From Camelus bactrianus (Eukaryota > Chordata > Mammalia > Artiodactyla > Camelidae), in the NCBI RefSeq assembly GCF_048773025.1, contig NC_133549.1:45880966-45944965 (forward strand): a stretch of DNA of 64,000 nucleotides, in the 5' to 3' direction. The position numbers were made by a program, and so were the translations under genes. This document shows, piece after piece, positions 40,101 to 55,100 of the stretch. How positions within the stretch are numbered: position 1 is the stretch's first letter; the number at the start of each line of letters is the position of its first letter. The notes under the pieces are model-generated. The model did not search any database, was not told the origin of the DNA, and was given only the letters and a program-made list of their open reading frames with translations.

Positions 40101-43100
40101 GAAAAGCTTACTGCAAGAGTCAATATGTAACCAAGGAAGAAAGTATCTGTCACTGAAAATCCAAAGAAAACCTGCACAAGGATCAAGGATTTTACTTATT
40201 ATCTCCATGTCCTTAAAAACCAAATTAAGTATCTATTGCACATGTAAGTAGGAATGATATTCAAAATACGTATTCGTCAGCACAGAAAGCCAGGGCACCA
40301 TGGACCAATGAGAAAGGTACTGATGAGTCCAACTGAATATCAGCCCTGCATATAAGCTGTGATATAAATGCTCATTAAGAAAATTTTAAATTTGCACATA
40401 CACTTACGGTTACAAATTATTTGAAGTCCCAAATAACTTGGTTTGTCTACACTTAAAGTATCATATAAATACATCTGTTCTTAAAAGTATAGTATTGTGG
40501 TAAAAAGGAAGTAAGTTTTAATGTATAATGTTAAGGCTATTCTTCAAGTTTAGAAAGGTATTAAAGGCTCCTACAAAAGAATGTGGGCTAATCAATAGTA
40601 ACTTAAAGAAACACTCTAATTTCCTTGAGTGTGCAATGGAAGTGAATCGACAACAATTTAGACCAATTTCTACTCAAACTCTATAGAGGTTTCACCTCAG
40701 AGACCATATATAGTAACTCAATTCTTTATAAGCTCTCTAGGTTGGAGGTTTTCAATAATGATTATACTGAGGACTGGTATATTTATAACAAAATTTTACG
40801 CTGCAAAGGATGGCCTATTTTTTTAAACAATATTTGGTATCTTGTGTGCTGCCTGTCAGTTTATTGCCTCTTAGTTCCATATTCACCCTGCAATATATGC
40901 TCTATGATAACAGAATTCCTTTCAGCATTTCTTCTTTTAAAATAAACATGAAACTGTTTAGCTTTCTCAACAGACAGCACTGAAGGGACATTGCAAGAGA
41001 AAGGGGGTCTGCTCTCTTGTGGTTTCCAGTTGCTGCAGAGTGGGTCAGTAGTTTGGGTGTAAGGACATCCAGTAGAACTCTGCTCAGTCATATGCCCAGA
41101 ACATGAAGTCCCTCAGCAAACTTGCAGCCTCAGCAATTCATCCTGGAGATGGCTTTCCACAGCTTTGTTAACATGGAAACCAGCACCCTAAAGACTTCAT
41201 GCCAGTACTGATGCACCAATCCTCTCTGTAAGCTCCACACAGCTCACCCACACTCCTCAAATAGTTCTCACCAACCCATGCTTCCCCTTAAGGCCCCTAT
41301 ATGGCATGCCTCCACTCCAAAGGTTTGACTTCCAACCATGCTAAACACAGGAGAAAAACTTTGTCACCATGATTTATTTGAAGAATTCTTGAACGTGACA
41401 AAAAAAAAGCATGATATATAAAAGAAAAAAAAAGATGAACCAGGCTTAAATTTAAAACATTTGTACTTCTAAAGACATCACTGACACAAAAGGAGGAGTA
41501 GGAAGATCTAGAAATCAGTCCCTTCACCAAAGTAAAAACTGAGCCACAAAGAGCAATTGGAATGAACTATTTTAGAACTACAGAACATTATAAGATACAC
41601 TTATAACAACCAGGGAAATGCTTCAAAGGAGAAGTATTAAATTAGTTTAGCAAGTGGTTAGCTATAAGATCAAAGAACAAAATTTTGTCTTTGTATCCAT
41701 TGACAACAGCTAAAAATAAACAAGTTGAAAGAGATACAATAACAACAAAATATAAAGTACCTAGGAATAAATCTAACCAAAAATTTTAAAAGATCTTTTG
41801 GAGAAAAGATACAATCATCCTGAAACACATCTAAAAAGACCTAATTACATAGACCATAGATAGGAAAATGCTATCATAAAACTATCAATCATTCCTTAAT
41901 TTATCTACAGATTCTATGCAATCTCCATCATAAGTCCAACAAGGTTTTTGAAGAACTTGAAAAAAAACTTTAAAATTTATATTAAAGAATAAAAGTAACA
42001 AAAAGAGCCACAATACTTTGAAGAAAAGGTGAAGGCTGAGTTGCCCTACCAGATATTCTAATTCAATGATTACGGTTTTTAAGACAGTATGGTATTGGCC
42101 TAGGGATAAAGAAATTGATTGATGGAAATAGAATACACAACTCAGAGACACACCCAAGCATATATGGAAATAGGTGGCACTACAGATCAATGAGGAAAGG
42201 ATAGATCATTTAATAAGTGGTCCTGGGACCTTTGGCTATCAATGTAGGGAAGATGAAATTGAATTCCTACCACTTACCACACAAAAGTGTCAGTTCTCAA
42301 TGGATTCAATAGTTATAGCAAACTTTTAAAAGTTTTAGAAAGATATACAGGAAAACTTTAAAAAAAAAAAAAAAAACTCACAGTACAAGAAGAATCTAAA
42401 AACAGAACCCAAAAGCACTAATCACTTTTTAAAACTGGATAAAATCACCAACATTAAAATTAAGGATTTCTGTTCAAAGGGCACTATAGAGAAAGCAAAA
42501 AGATACAAATTTGAAGGAGAAACTCCAAAACATATAAATGGCAAAAGATACAGAAAAATATAAAGAACTCCTTACTAATCATTTTCATGAAAGACAAACT
42601 GTCTAATAGAAAAAAAGACAAAAGCTATAATATAAAGAGGGAATACAAATGGCAAATAATGAAATCTGTCAAAAGATATTTTGCCTCATTGGTAATATAG
42701 GTGAGCTCACAAACTAAAACCAGAATAGTATTTTATATACTGGACTGGCAAAATCTAAGACTGATAATACCAAATTTAGAGGGAAAGGAATGCTGCTAGG
42801 AATTTACATTGGTATAATCACGTTTATTCCTAAGCTTATAGAACAACTGCATACATTACCATCTAGCATTATATTTCTAGCTACATACTCTAGAGAAAGT
42901 TCTGGACGTGCACACTAGAAGACATATAAAAGAACATTTAAGGCAACATTGTTCAAAAGAGCAAAAAACCTTTCAACAATTCAGAGATTCATTGACAGAA
43001 GACCAGAACACTTAAACTGTGGTATTTTATTAAATGTAACATTATTTCACAGTGAAAATGAACCAAAGCTACATCCATCCATATCAATGACTCTTAAGAA

Positions 43101-46100
43101 CAAAGCTGAGTTAAAAAAAAAAAAAAAGGCAAGATGAAGAAGAGTTCACAGTATACCATTTTTATAAAGCTCAAAAATAATAAACAACAAAAATTTCATG
43201 GCAAAAATTATTCCTTAAAACATCAAAGGAATTCACTTTTTAGGGGTGAGCAGGATAGTAAGACATTCATAGGCAGTATATCTCAAAAGTAGTGTTGATA
43301 ATGTTCTATTTCTGAGATTGGACAAAGGGTTCACCAATGTATACTGTTCATCATAATTCACATATCTGTTACATATTTTCTTTTCTATGTGTCAAAAAAA
43401 CCCCACTAGTTTTTATTAAGTTACGTAAACCTATGTCCCAAATTGGAAATCCCTTGTAACATGAGAGCACTAGCTAAAACAAATAAAATACTTCATATTC
43501 TAAATCCACCATTGTTTAGAAGCTATAAATTTAGCCTTTTCCTACATAGTGTTAGACATCTACTTTTGCCACAAGCTTAGTATATTTATTTGGACCAAAG
43601 TTGATAAACGTCTCAGATTTTAAGAACTCCTCTTAGGGTTAATTTACATACATATATAAATTTGTCTTAATCATTATGATTATTGAGGTAGTTATTAGGT
43701 CAGAAGCCTTCACACTAACAATTAGCTCCTGGAGGGGGAAGTCTACAATGAACCACCAGTTTTGTTTATTTTCCAAAGCTACCAACAACTCTAATCAATG
43801 ACCAGAATCAGATCTTTAACTACAATTTTAATTGTTTCAAATCTAAAAACCTGTAAATTGTTTTTCTCCTCACAACAATGCATGAACAACGTAGTGCTTA
43901 TATGGAGGGAAAAACAGCACTTCATTTTCCATACTACAAACGTAGGGTTATATTATATATATAATATGTATAATTAATTAAAGCAGGGTAACCATAAAAT
44001 AAAAAGGCATAAGAAATTTTTTTTTTCAAACTTGTGAATCACAGCTTCCAATAATGTGACCTGGCTGAGAACACAGACATAGCAACAGAATGAGGAGACC
44101 ACAAGTATAAGATGCAATTATACCAAAGGACAGCAATAACTACAGATAAGAAAAATCTCCATGTGCAGGGTTTTATACAGATTCTTTGGGGGTGGTTATG
44201 TCTCTTTACCTTTACCTACAATTAGATACTATAATTACTACCAAACACATTCTCGTTTGAAAAACTAGAAGCTATACATATTAATACTGTACATCAGACC
44301 TGTATAAGTTACAAAACTCTTTAAAAATCCTAGCCAAAATGCCAAATATACGTAAATTTTTTAGTAAGGACTGTTAGAAATTATCTGTATCATTTAAAAA
44401 AACTTAAAATGTATGTATGTGTTTACATGCAAAATTAATTTATAAGGATATTCTGGACTTCTAAAATTAAAGTCAAAGAAAACTAACTGCTTAAACCAAA
44501 CAACAGTAGGTCTTTCAATGGATGTAGTTTCTGAAGAATCTTGCCATCACTAGCAGGGATACAAAGGGAAAAAGAAAAAGAAATAAATAACCTCCACAAT
44601 AAAAGGTCTGGTTTATGTCAGTGTTGAAGAGAAGGGTCATTAATTCTGTCTGTTTCATGTTTCAGGGGAGGGGCAGGGAGCCCTTAGCTTCTCCCTGCCC
44701 CCTGATTCATCTCCACCTGTTGGGTTAAAATTTTGGTGACAGACAACTGCTACCTATCAGCAGAGAAGATGCAGTTTGCTCTACTTTTCTAATATGCAGG
44801 CTGTTTCCTCTGCACCCCTCTGTCCCCCAACTCCACAGGAAAGGCCTGCTATGTGAGGGAATAGCTGGATAAATTTAATTCAGGTGAAGTATTAGGAGGC
44901 CCACTGAACCCAAAGGCATGTCTTTCAATCCAGATTTCATGATGTTTTGAGGTTCCCATTTATCTTTGCCCTATGTCTTTTTCTCTACTGATTCCAAACC
45001 CAGATGGGTTGATAAACAGGTGTTATTTACTGGTTCTCCCCAACCCCAACAGTCAAGTTTTTGTAAGTTAAAAGGTGTCTTATGCTTCAGAAATCCTCAA
45101 AATATTAAAAACTATGTTTTCTAGTTTTTTTTTTCATTCTGTGACACATTTTTGTCAGTATATATAGGGGACAGGTAATAGTAGTGGCAATCCATCTTTC
45201 CCCCATTAAATTTACTCTCCGCCCCAACCAACACTATGTTCACATACACAACTACCTACACATACAGAGATACAAACACACCACCTTCCCACTCTCTACA
45301 ATTTGTGCCCACTCTTTGTAACAAAAAGAAATTGAGGAAATCTATTGCACCACTTAAGAAACAACACCAGCTGAAAAATAGCAGTTCAGTGTTTCTATAT
45401 TGCTAAAAACATAAAGAAAAAGAAAAGAGGCACACCAAGAAAACATTGATGTGGGGATTAGAAGAGAAAGAGAAAGAAGAAAAAAATACCTACCGTTCTC
45501 TCAGTGGTTTTTATAACAAAGGTTGATGAATGACTCTTGCTTGTTAATACTTGCTTCACATATCTGTGTCTTTTCATTTTTCCAATATTTCATTTCTTTT
45601 ACCACATGAAAAGAGTTATAGATGATATAAAAGAGTCATATTCACTACACCGTATTAAAGGATACAGCTAACCAAAAAAGGGCAAAACTTACACCATGTA
45701 AGTTCTCTCCTCACGATTTCCAAAGTACAACCTCCAGTGCTTGGGTCTTTAAGAACTGGCATACTCATTTGTATATCTGGGCAAAAGCCATGTAAATTCC
45801 ATATTTTCTCAGATTGTGAAATTTAACACTACAGAAAACTGACTGCCTAATCCTGAATCTTTTTACTGCCAAAAATTCTGTCAGTGCTAGCAAAACAAAA
45901 TAAAACAAAACAAAAACATTGGTTTTGCCTAATATTTACATCTATATGACTAATTTAACTCTTCAGATTCATTAGATAAATTCTTAAATGGAGTTATACA
46001 TTAAAAAGGGGTTAGAATACTTTCCCAAAAAGGAAAAACTTCAACTTTAATCAAAAGAGTAAAATCAGCTGAAAAAATTAGAAATCATGACTTGATCTTC

Positions 46101-49100
46101 AAACTCTGTCTCAGCAGAAGTTGAACTGTTGGAAACTCAGCAACTTCCTGGACTTTGTACTTAAGTTTCCCCAAAGTATAATAGAGGGCCAAAAACAAAA
46201 CATTATCTAGTGAACATGGAATGTCACAGTTGACTACATAATTATTTCAAAGAAGTATAAGTACCGTCTCTTTAAAATGCAGTACTTTGGCATCCCTTAA
46301 GTATTTTGGATTAAAGATCTGGCATGAAGATTACTTAAATTCTTTCCAAACCTCAATCATTTTTCACTTGAAATAGACTTTCAGCTCACTATATGCAAAA
46401 AAAAAAAAAAGTGGGTTTTTTGGCCAGATAACTTAGTTTTTTTTTTAATTCCAAGAATTTTCTTTATCAGGCTGTTTTTGGATCTTGTATTTGTCATTAT
46501 TACAAATCCTAAAACTCAAAAAATAAAAGAGAATTTTATTTACAACACACTGCTTAACTATCCTAAGTAGTGCCATAGATCAGAACGATCAGAAAAGGCC
46601 AGAATTCAGTATCATCTATTCTTCGTCAAAAAAAAGACAGAATTTCAATGCTGAAAATACAAGGTTATAATTTTTTTTTTAAGTACTTTAGAGTTGCCAG
46701 GGACCTTAGAGAGTAACTAAGTCCAAGGATCTTCATCAAGAATCAGTGAATCTACAGGAATGGGCTAGAGGAGGTCCATAAGCCTCCTCAAACTGTATGC
46801 ACAATTTGAAGTAAATGATGTGCTCATGAACATTCTTCTTGGACAAGTGTATATGGCTTTCATCAAACTCTCAGTCAACGTGCCACCCCACCCCAACCCA
46901 AGAAAGGTTCACAAGCCACTTCCCAAGGTCACATCAATACTAAGTGTTGGAGCCAGGTCTCTTGCATAGTTCCTCTTCTTTCTAACCACACCCACCTTGT
47001 TCATGTCCTCCACAGAACAATCAAGGTGTAAGAGCTTCATAACTATGCCTAATCTCTTTCATCTTACACATTGCCAAAATGCCTCTTGATATTCATTTAA
47101 ACAATTCAAATATATAAACTATTTTCTTCTTCCACCTGTGCTCATGTCAGCAAGTCACCTTATGGTATGTCTTACTTCTTTTAGTAAATGAATTTAAGGC
47201 AATATCTTACTTATATATATATTTTTTATTCTTTTGTTGCAGGGAGAGAATAAAACTGAATACAATTAAAGAGAAAAGAAAAAAATTATAAAAGTATTCT
47301 TGCTTTGTGCTGCATACTAATTACACCATGTATCAAAGGCTTCACAAAGAGAATCCCCATTGCTTTAAGCCTAGTGTAGTACTAACACATTCAGAGGAAA
47401 GACAGAAACCATCAGAAGAGGAAGGATAAGGAAAGAACTTTTAGGAGAGGAACATGGGCAGCAACAAGGAACAACATCAGCAAAATAAGAGCTAAATATT
47501 CCAGTCACCAGGAGGCAGGATTTCTTTTAACCCCTAAGATAAAGTTGGAAAAGAAAGGCAAGATAATGACTGATAATGATGAATAAAACTAGCCACATAT
47601 GAATTTGCCACTAGCTGCATTTTCCATTTATGTCTCTTATATGAATAAATAATGTTAGTGTTTTTGTTTACAATAAAAGTAAAATATCTTCACATATATT
47701 TAATCTTCATAATCAATACATGTTTTTTTAGAGGGTTATAAAAATGTTCCAAAATTGTGGTGATGACTGTGCAACTGTGAATATACTAAAAATCACTGAA
47801 TTATACAATTTTTTTTTTTTTTTTGCATTTCTAGTTCTTTTTTTTCTCTTTTTTCTATTGAGGTATATAGTCAGTTTACAATGTTGTGTCCATTTCTGGT
47901 GTAGAGCACAATTCTTCAGTCATACATGAATATACATATATTCATTTTCATATTCTTTTTCATCATAAGCTACTATAAGATATTGAATATATTTCCCTGT
48001 GCTATACAGTATAAACTTGTTTATCTATTTTATATATACCAGTCAGTATCTGCAAATCTCAAACTTCCAGTTTATCCCTTCCCACCCTCCTCCCCGCTGG
48101 CAACCACAAGTCTGTGTTCTATATCTGTGAGTCTGTTTCTGTTTTATATATAAGTTCAGGAATTATACACTTTAAATGGATGAGTTGTATGGTATGTGAA
48201 TTATAACTCAATAAAGATTTTTTTAAGTGAAAAAAAAGTGCAAAATGTAAAAAGAAAAATAAGGCCAAGTGCAATTTATCTCAGGAATGCAAAGCTCATT
48301 CAAAACTCCAAAGTCAATGTAATTCACCATATTAACAGTCTAAAGAAGAAAAAACACATGATCATATCAATTTATACAGCTGATAATATCCCAAATCCAT
48401 TCTTGGTTTAAAAAAATACACAGAAAACTACGAATAGAATGGAAGTTCCCTAGTCTATTAAGGGCATCTACAAAAATAACCTACAGCTAACCATACTTAA
48501 CTATGAAAGACTAAATGTTTTAGAGATAGGAAAGTAGGTAAGGATGTCCATGCTCATCACTCCCACTTAAAATCATACTGAAAGTCCTAACCAGTACAAT
48601 TTAAGGCAATAAAAATAAGTGTTACAGATTGGAAAGGAAAAAATTAAATGTTTCCTATTTGCAGACAACATTATTGTGTACACAATCCCAATGAATCCAC
48701 AGAAAAGCTCCTAGAACTAATAAGTAAGTTTAGCGGATATAAGGTAAACAAAAATCTATCATGTTTCTATACAGTACTAGCAATGAATAGAAACTGAAAT
48801 TTAAAAAAAAATCATTCATAACAGCTCCAAAAATATTAAATATTTAGATATAAAACTAAGAAAACATGAGCAGAATATGAATGCTGAAAACTACAAAACA
48901 CTGATGAAGGGAATTTTAAAAAGACCAAAATTATAGATATATGTATTCTATGGATGGAAAATTCAACATAGCAGAGTTGTCAATTCTCCCCAAGTTAATT
49001 AATAAGGATTATCAGTAAATACAGATAAGCTGACTCTAAAATCAATATGGAAAGGCAAAGGAAGTAGAATAGCCAAAACAATTTTGAAAACTTATTTAGT

Positions 49101-52100
49101 TGTCATTTTCTGCAGTAGAATGTAAGCTATAGAATGTAAGAATGTTGCCACCATACTAGACTGTGAGCTCTGTATTAACCAATGTATCCTAGTACTGTGC
49201 TTGCATGCATGAATAAAAGTCTGCTAATTTGGGGGCTACAGAGAAAAAAAGTAACTGCTGTTCTCAGATTTAATTCTTATCCATTCATGGATGCTACAGC
49301 AAAATACCATAGACTGCTGGTTTATAGACAACAGAACTTCTTTCTTATAGTTTTAGAAGCTGGGAAGTTTACAATCAAGGCACTAGCAGATTCAGGGTCT
49401 GGTGAGAGCCTGCTTCCTGTCTTTTCACTGTGTCCTCACAGGCAGATGGCATGAGAAAGCTCCTATGGGCCTCTTTCATAAGGGCATTAATCCCATTCAT
49501 GAGGGCTCCACACACAATCTAAGCACCTGTCAAAGGCTCCACCTCCAAATAGTATCACACTGGGGATCAAGTTTCACATATGAATTTTAGGGGGGACACA
49601 AACATTCAGTCTATAGCATTAGTCTAATGTATGAGTGCAGTCTGGTGAGCTATTATTTCTATGAACCTTTCTCTCTCCAAGCCATTTCTCCTACAAATTA
49701 TTCTCTCCTTATACTTTTTAGTTGCTAACCTTACATACTTATCTGAATGCTACTTTGAAACTATAAATGCATTGAAAGTGAATTTGTGTGACTTTCACAA
49801 TACCTGCATACAAGGTAAACACTCAGTAAATTTTTATTTTTTAAACTAACAATATTGGCATACAGTTATACAGTTTTTACCGTATGTATAGATTTGTGTA
49901 ACTACCAGCACAATTGAGGCAATATAAAGTTGTACTATCCCCCAAAAAACTCCATCATGTAACCTCTTTGTAATTATCCCTCCCCTAATCCCCATAAAGC
50001 ACTGAAATTAGAAGAGGAAAATGACCTATAACTCATTCTGGCTAGAATAAACTTCAACGTACAAGCAGAAACAGATAGAGCATTTCATTTCTTGTCTCCA
50101 AATCCTCAACCCTCCTTAGTATCTACAGAAAAGTTTTAATTCTTTATCTTCACAATTTGGACCCAAATTATTTTTCCAACATTATTTCCTACTACCCTTT
50201 TCACAACTAGGAGAAATACATATGGCTTTAGCATACCTGCAACCCACTCCCATTTCTTTGACAGAGCCTTTGTTCTAACCCTGACTGAAGCAGTAGCCTG
50301 ACGTGGCCATACTTATATTTCATGGTCTTGCCCCTCAGTCAATACTGATTAAATTGGACTGCTGATAAAATATGAACAAATTAATATGTAGGCTGAGACA
50401 ATCAGATTCCCAGGATTTTTAAATAGAAGACTTAGAGAATGAGTCAGTCAAACGATGGCAGATAAATCATGCACAATTGGGACAGCTGTATAGGGCTTTT
50501 GCTGGTAGAAATCATGCACTGAACAATCCAAAGACAGAAAAGAGATAAGAAAAAAACATACATCTCTAGAAAGGTAGAGAAACCACTATTCCAGGTAATC
50601 TGTAGCCCAAGTATATTTTCTTTTCTTTTTTTCCCATTTATTTATTTATTTATTTATTAACATATATTTTATTTTCTATCTTCAGAATGTGCACAAGACA
50701 TCTTTTATATGCCTACAATAAAACCTCCTTCATTTAAGGTAGCTTAAGTGGGCTTCTGTTCCTTAAAACTAACATATGAACCCTAACATTTTAGCCAAAC
50801 TGTACTCTTTTTCACACATTCTCTACCTTCCTGCCTCTGTGCTCTGGATAGCTATATACACATCTTATCTTTTTTTTTAAAATTTTTATTGAACTATAGT
50901 TGATTTACAATGGTGTACAGCAAAGTGATTCAGTTATACATATATAATCTCTTTCAGATTATTTTCCATTATAGGTTATTATAAGATACTGATTATAGTT
51001 CCCTGTGCTATACAGTAGGGCCTCGTTGTTTATCTATTTTATATATAGTAGTGTATATCTGCTAATTCCAAACTCCTGATTTATTCCTCTGCCCGCCCCC
51101 CGCTCTCCCCTTTGGTAACCATAAATTTGTTTTTTATGCCACATCTTACCTTTCAAAGTAAAAACTAAATTGGTTACACATTCTTAGAACTATATTACAC
51201 CAAATATAAAAAGTTTCTACTTTTGTGCACCAAATGATACTATCAAGAAAGTATAAAGACAAGTCATAGAATAGGAGAAAATATGTAATTTGTTTTACTA
51301 GTTAGAACAGCTAAAGAAAATATTTACTTCACAAGTAGAAAAAGCATGAAGGATACAAACTGGCAACAGCATTAAGGCAATACTTACAAAGTTCGATACT
51401 TCTTTAACACTCTCAATTGCAGATGCTGTATCATGGATTTTACCACAATCTATACAAGTTAGTCCTTTAAATATGGACTGTTTTGCAAACACACTGTTAA
51501 CAAAAGAGTTGTAGGCTTCACCAAAATTAAATTGATATAGCTAGGTCTAACCAAAAAAGACTAAATTCAGGGGTGGCAGACCCTCACATCACTAACTTTA
51601 CTAAATCCTTCAAGAGAGTACCAGAGGTGAGATCATTTATGGTTGTTTATTTAAACCTCAACTATTTACATATTACGTGTCTATTTGCCTGGGGATTAAT
51701 CTATTACACCTAGAATATTAGAATACTACAGTTAACATACAACTGAACTTGCTTAGTTGGCTTCCTATTTCAGCGATAGTTCCCCTCCAATGTTCAACTC
51801 TTCAGTCCTATCTTACATTGGCCCAAATGATTTCTCTCCCACAGAAACATCTCCCAGAGACAGGTACCAAACATACTTTGAGAAATGGTACCACTACTTC
51901 CAGAGTGACAACTTCAAAGGTTCCAATCATTTGGCTATGTAAGTCCTGGTACTTTTTAAAAAGCATTTAATCCAATAAATCTTTGCATTCCTATATATAA
52001 ACAGCTCTACATATCTACGCAAAGACAAAAAAGCAAAAAAGATGTGCTTCCTATCTGCAGGGAGTTTGCACCTTAGCAGAAGAGACACATATACATACAA

Positions 52101-52128
52101 GTAATTATGGAAGTCTCAATACTTGGTC

Positions 52129-52160
<32 letters not shown>

Positions 52161-55100
52161 AAACACCTTTATTGTGGTATGATTCCTGTACAGTAAACTA
52201 CACATATTTCAGATGTACAATTTCTATACTTTGTCTTTACCTCATTTAGTCTTCAAAAATGGGTGATGATTCTTCCACTATTCATTTTTAAGAAGCAATG
52301 TATAGAACTTGTGTTGTATTGGAGGTAAAGACTTGATTTTACCACAACTTTACTCTCACAGGGTTTTCCCTGAAGTTGTTTCCTTTCTGATCCACGACAG
52401 CTACAAACCAAAAGGTATTAAATAAATAAGATACAAGGTTGTGATGTACAGCATAGGAATTATAGCCAATTTTTATAATAACTTTAAATGGAATATATAA
52501 AAATATTGAATCACTATGTTGTACATCTGAAACTAGTATAATATTGTAAATCATCTATATTTCAATTCGGTGGGGGAGGAGGGGACGGGGGACTGGCCTA
52601 ACAGCTATTCTGGCTCTTTCTCCCTCATCAAATTCCTTATAAAACATGGTAGACATAATTTTTCACTTGATTCTCCATTTTTGTATCATCCCATTTCCCT
52701 CAAAACAAAAACCAGATTCAAAGTTTACATTCATGAGAGCTTCACAAAAAGGCTACTGTGAGCTACCTCTTCTGACAGGGACTGAATTTAATGTTGTTTA
52801 CATCAACAATCTGGCTATCTCATTTTAATAAAGAGACTGACAAGGACCAATAAACTACCACGAATGTACCCAAGCCTCAGTTTCTCAAGTCCCAAATCAT
52901 CTGCTACACTGCTATAAGAGTCACTGTTCTAAAACACAATCTTAAGCATGTTGCCCTTGTTTTCAAAATCCATCAAAGGTCTATGCACTGCCACCTCTCA
53001 TGGAATCCATTCAAACTACTTAGTTCTAACATACAAACTCCTTCATAATTTAGCCCCAACCTTTTTGCCTCAGTTTCTGACACTCCACCTCACCAACCCT
53101 AAGAGTAGTCATACTGAGTATCTCCAGTCCCAAAAGTGCTGTGCTATTTCACATATAATTCTGCATATGCTGTTACGTGCCTGTGCTGGCCTCAGCCTCA
53201 TTCCAATCCAAACCCTCCTCATAAGCAAAGAAACAAGCATTCATGTTTCATCTACTGTGAAGAATTCCCTAACTTCTCATCCCAGAGTCAATCACTTCTT
53301 CAGTGCTACTGATGCATCCCTGTATTTTCTTTTCTAACACTAATCAGGTAATATTGTAAGTACTGATTTACATGATTCTCTCATCTTAAGTTTATTAATA
53401 AAATAGTGTATCTAATTTCTTAGCACCTCGTATAACAGGGTTTACAGCATCTGCTGAATGAATAAATGGTAAGAAAATGGCAAACTAACTTATAAGAACT
53501 GTTTATGCTTAGTTTAGAGGATCCAAAAACAAACAAAAAGATTCAGTAGCAATCTTTAAGTTTCTGAAGAGTGGTTACATAAAAGAACTGACTTGTTCTT
53601 TGTGGCTCTAAAGGGCAAATTAGGACCAGGCACATTACAAAGAGATACACTGTGCTTCCACATAAAGAACCTTCTAACAATTAATATCCTCAATAGGCTG
53701 CCTTAAGGAAACTGAGCTCCTTATTAGTGAAAGAATTCAAGCAGAGGCTAAACAACATCTCGGGTGCCTAAAGTCTCTAAGAATAAAGAGGCAGACACTC
53801 TTAGTTTTAGGGTTGTTGTTATTTTGTTTTGTTTGGTTGACATTTTGTTCATCTGACCTGAACTGAAGGTATGCAGCAGCATAGCTGAAATACCTCTCCT
53901 GACAGAGGTAACTTTTTTTTTCACATGGTGTTATGTATGGTTCCATCAAATGGACAACTAAATCAAAACATTATATTTCTTATATAGGAGAAAAACAATC
54001 TTACTTCCTCATTAAAATGTATAGCTGGTTGTTATTTCAATCAAGAACATTTTACAGTGGTTATCTTCTAAAATTTTTCCTTCATGTGGTATAATTCTCA
54101 GTTATTTTATTAGTATGCCCAATTTTCAAAGTTAATCACCGTCCTAGCACTGCAATCTCGACAGTATTAATGTGCTTCTGGAAGAATATCACAAAGATGG
54201 ACATCTCTGGTTGTACATTCAATTACTGTGCTGATTATCTTATACAAATATTATCTATCAAAAGTTTTATTTTATTAGTCTTTAGATAACAGATTTTGGT
54301 GCTTGATACCCAATTATGAGTCACAACAAATCTTTTGTTTTCCGAACAACACACAAGGATTATCAATCTCTTTAATTCTAGGTAGTACCAATGAAATTAA
54401 AAAGTCAATCCAATAGGAGTGAAGTGAGGAGTGTCGAGAGCCATACAAGCAAACAAAGCGACTTACATTTTATTGCTTCTCAAAAACACAGAAATACTCA
54501 GTTGAGATCTTTCACTGACATAAAACTTCAATAACTTACCTTCAAACCTAAATTTCTATACAATATATATTCCTGATATTGAACAATTAATTTTCTCCTC
54601 ATGGGCAAAAGAGATTTACTTATTTGCTAGATTTACCATGGTGCTTGTAGGAGAAATCTGCCTCTTAGCACTAGAGCTCAGGTAAGAATACCTGGTGTAA
54701 AACTGTATATTGCATTTATCTTACACTCTGATACATGTGCTTTTTAATATGTGAATCTGTCATACTAACAACCTAAATTTTTAAAGTCTAAATTAAATCT
54801 TACATATACAACCTGTCATTAAAAATATTTCCGTTGCACAATATAACCTATTAGGAAGCCATGAGGGGATGGGGATATTAGGGGAAGAAGCTGCTATCTT
54901 TAAGAAGTTGCTAGACACATCCACAAAGGCATCAAGGTAAGTAGAGTAGAAAAATAAACATGGAATTAATCTGTAGTAATACTCTGAAGCCCACAGGCCA
55001 ATTACAGAGCTAACTTCCAGCTAACATTTATTCTCTCCAGCAATTTTTCTCTGTATAAATCTGTTCAAACTCTCTTAACAGTTTCTCCTGCCTCTAGTCA

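Noticed and set aside
52948-53337. 129-codon plus-strand frame
   Set aside because: It lies in an L2 3' fragment, which is non-coding in this part, and has no matching splice sites.
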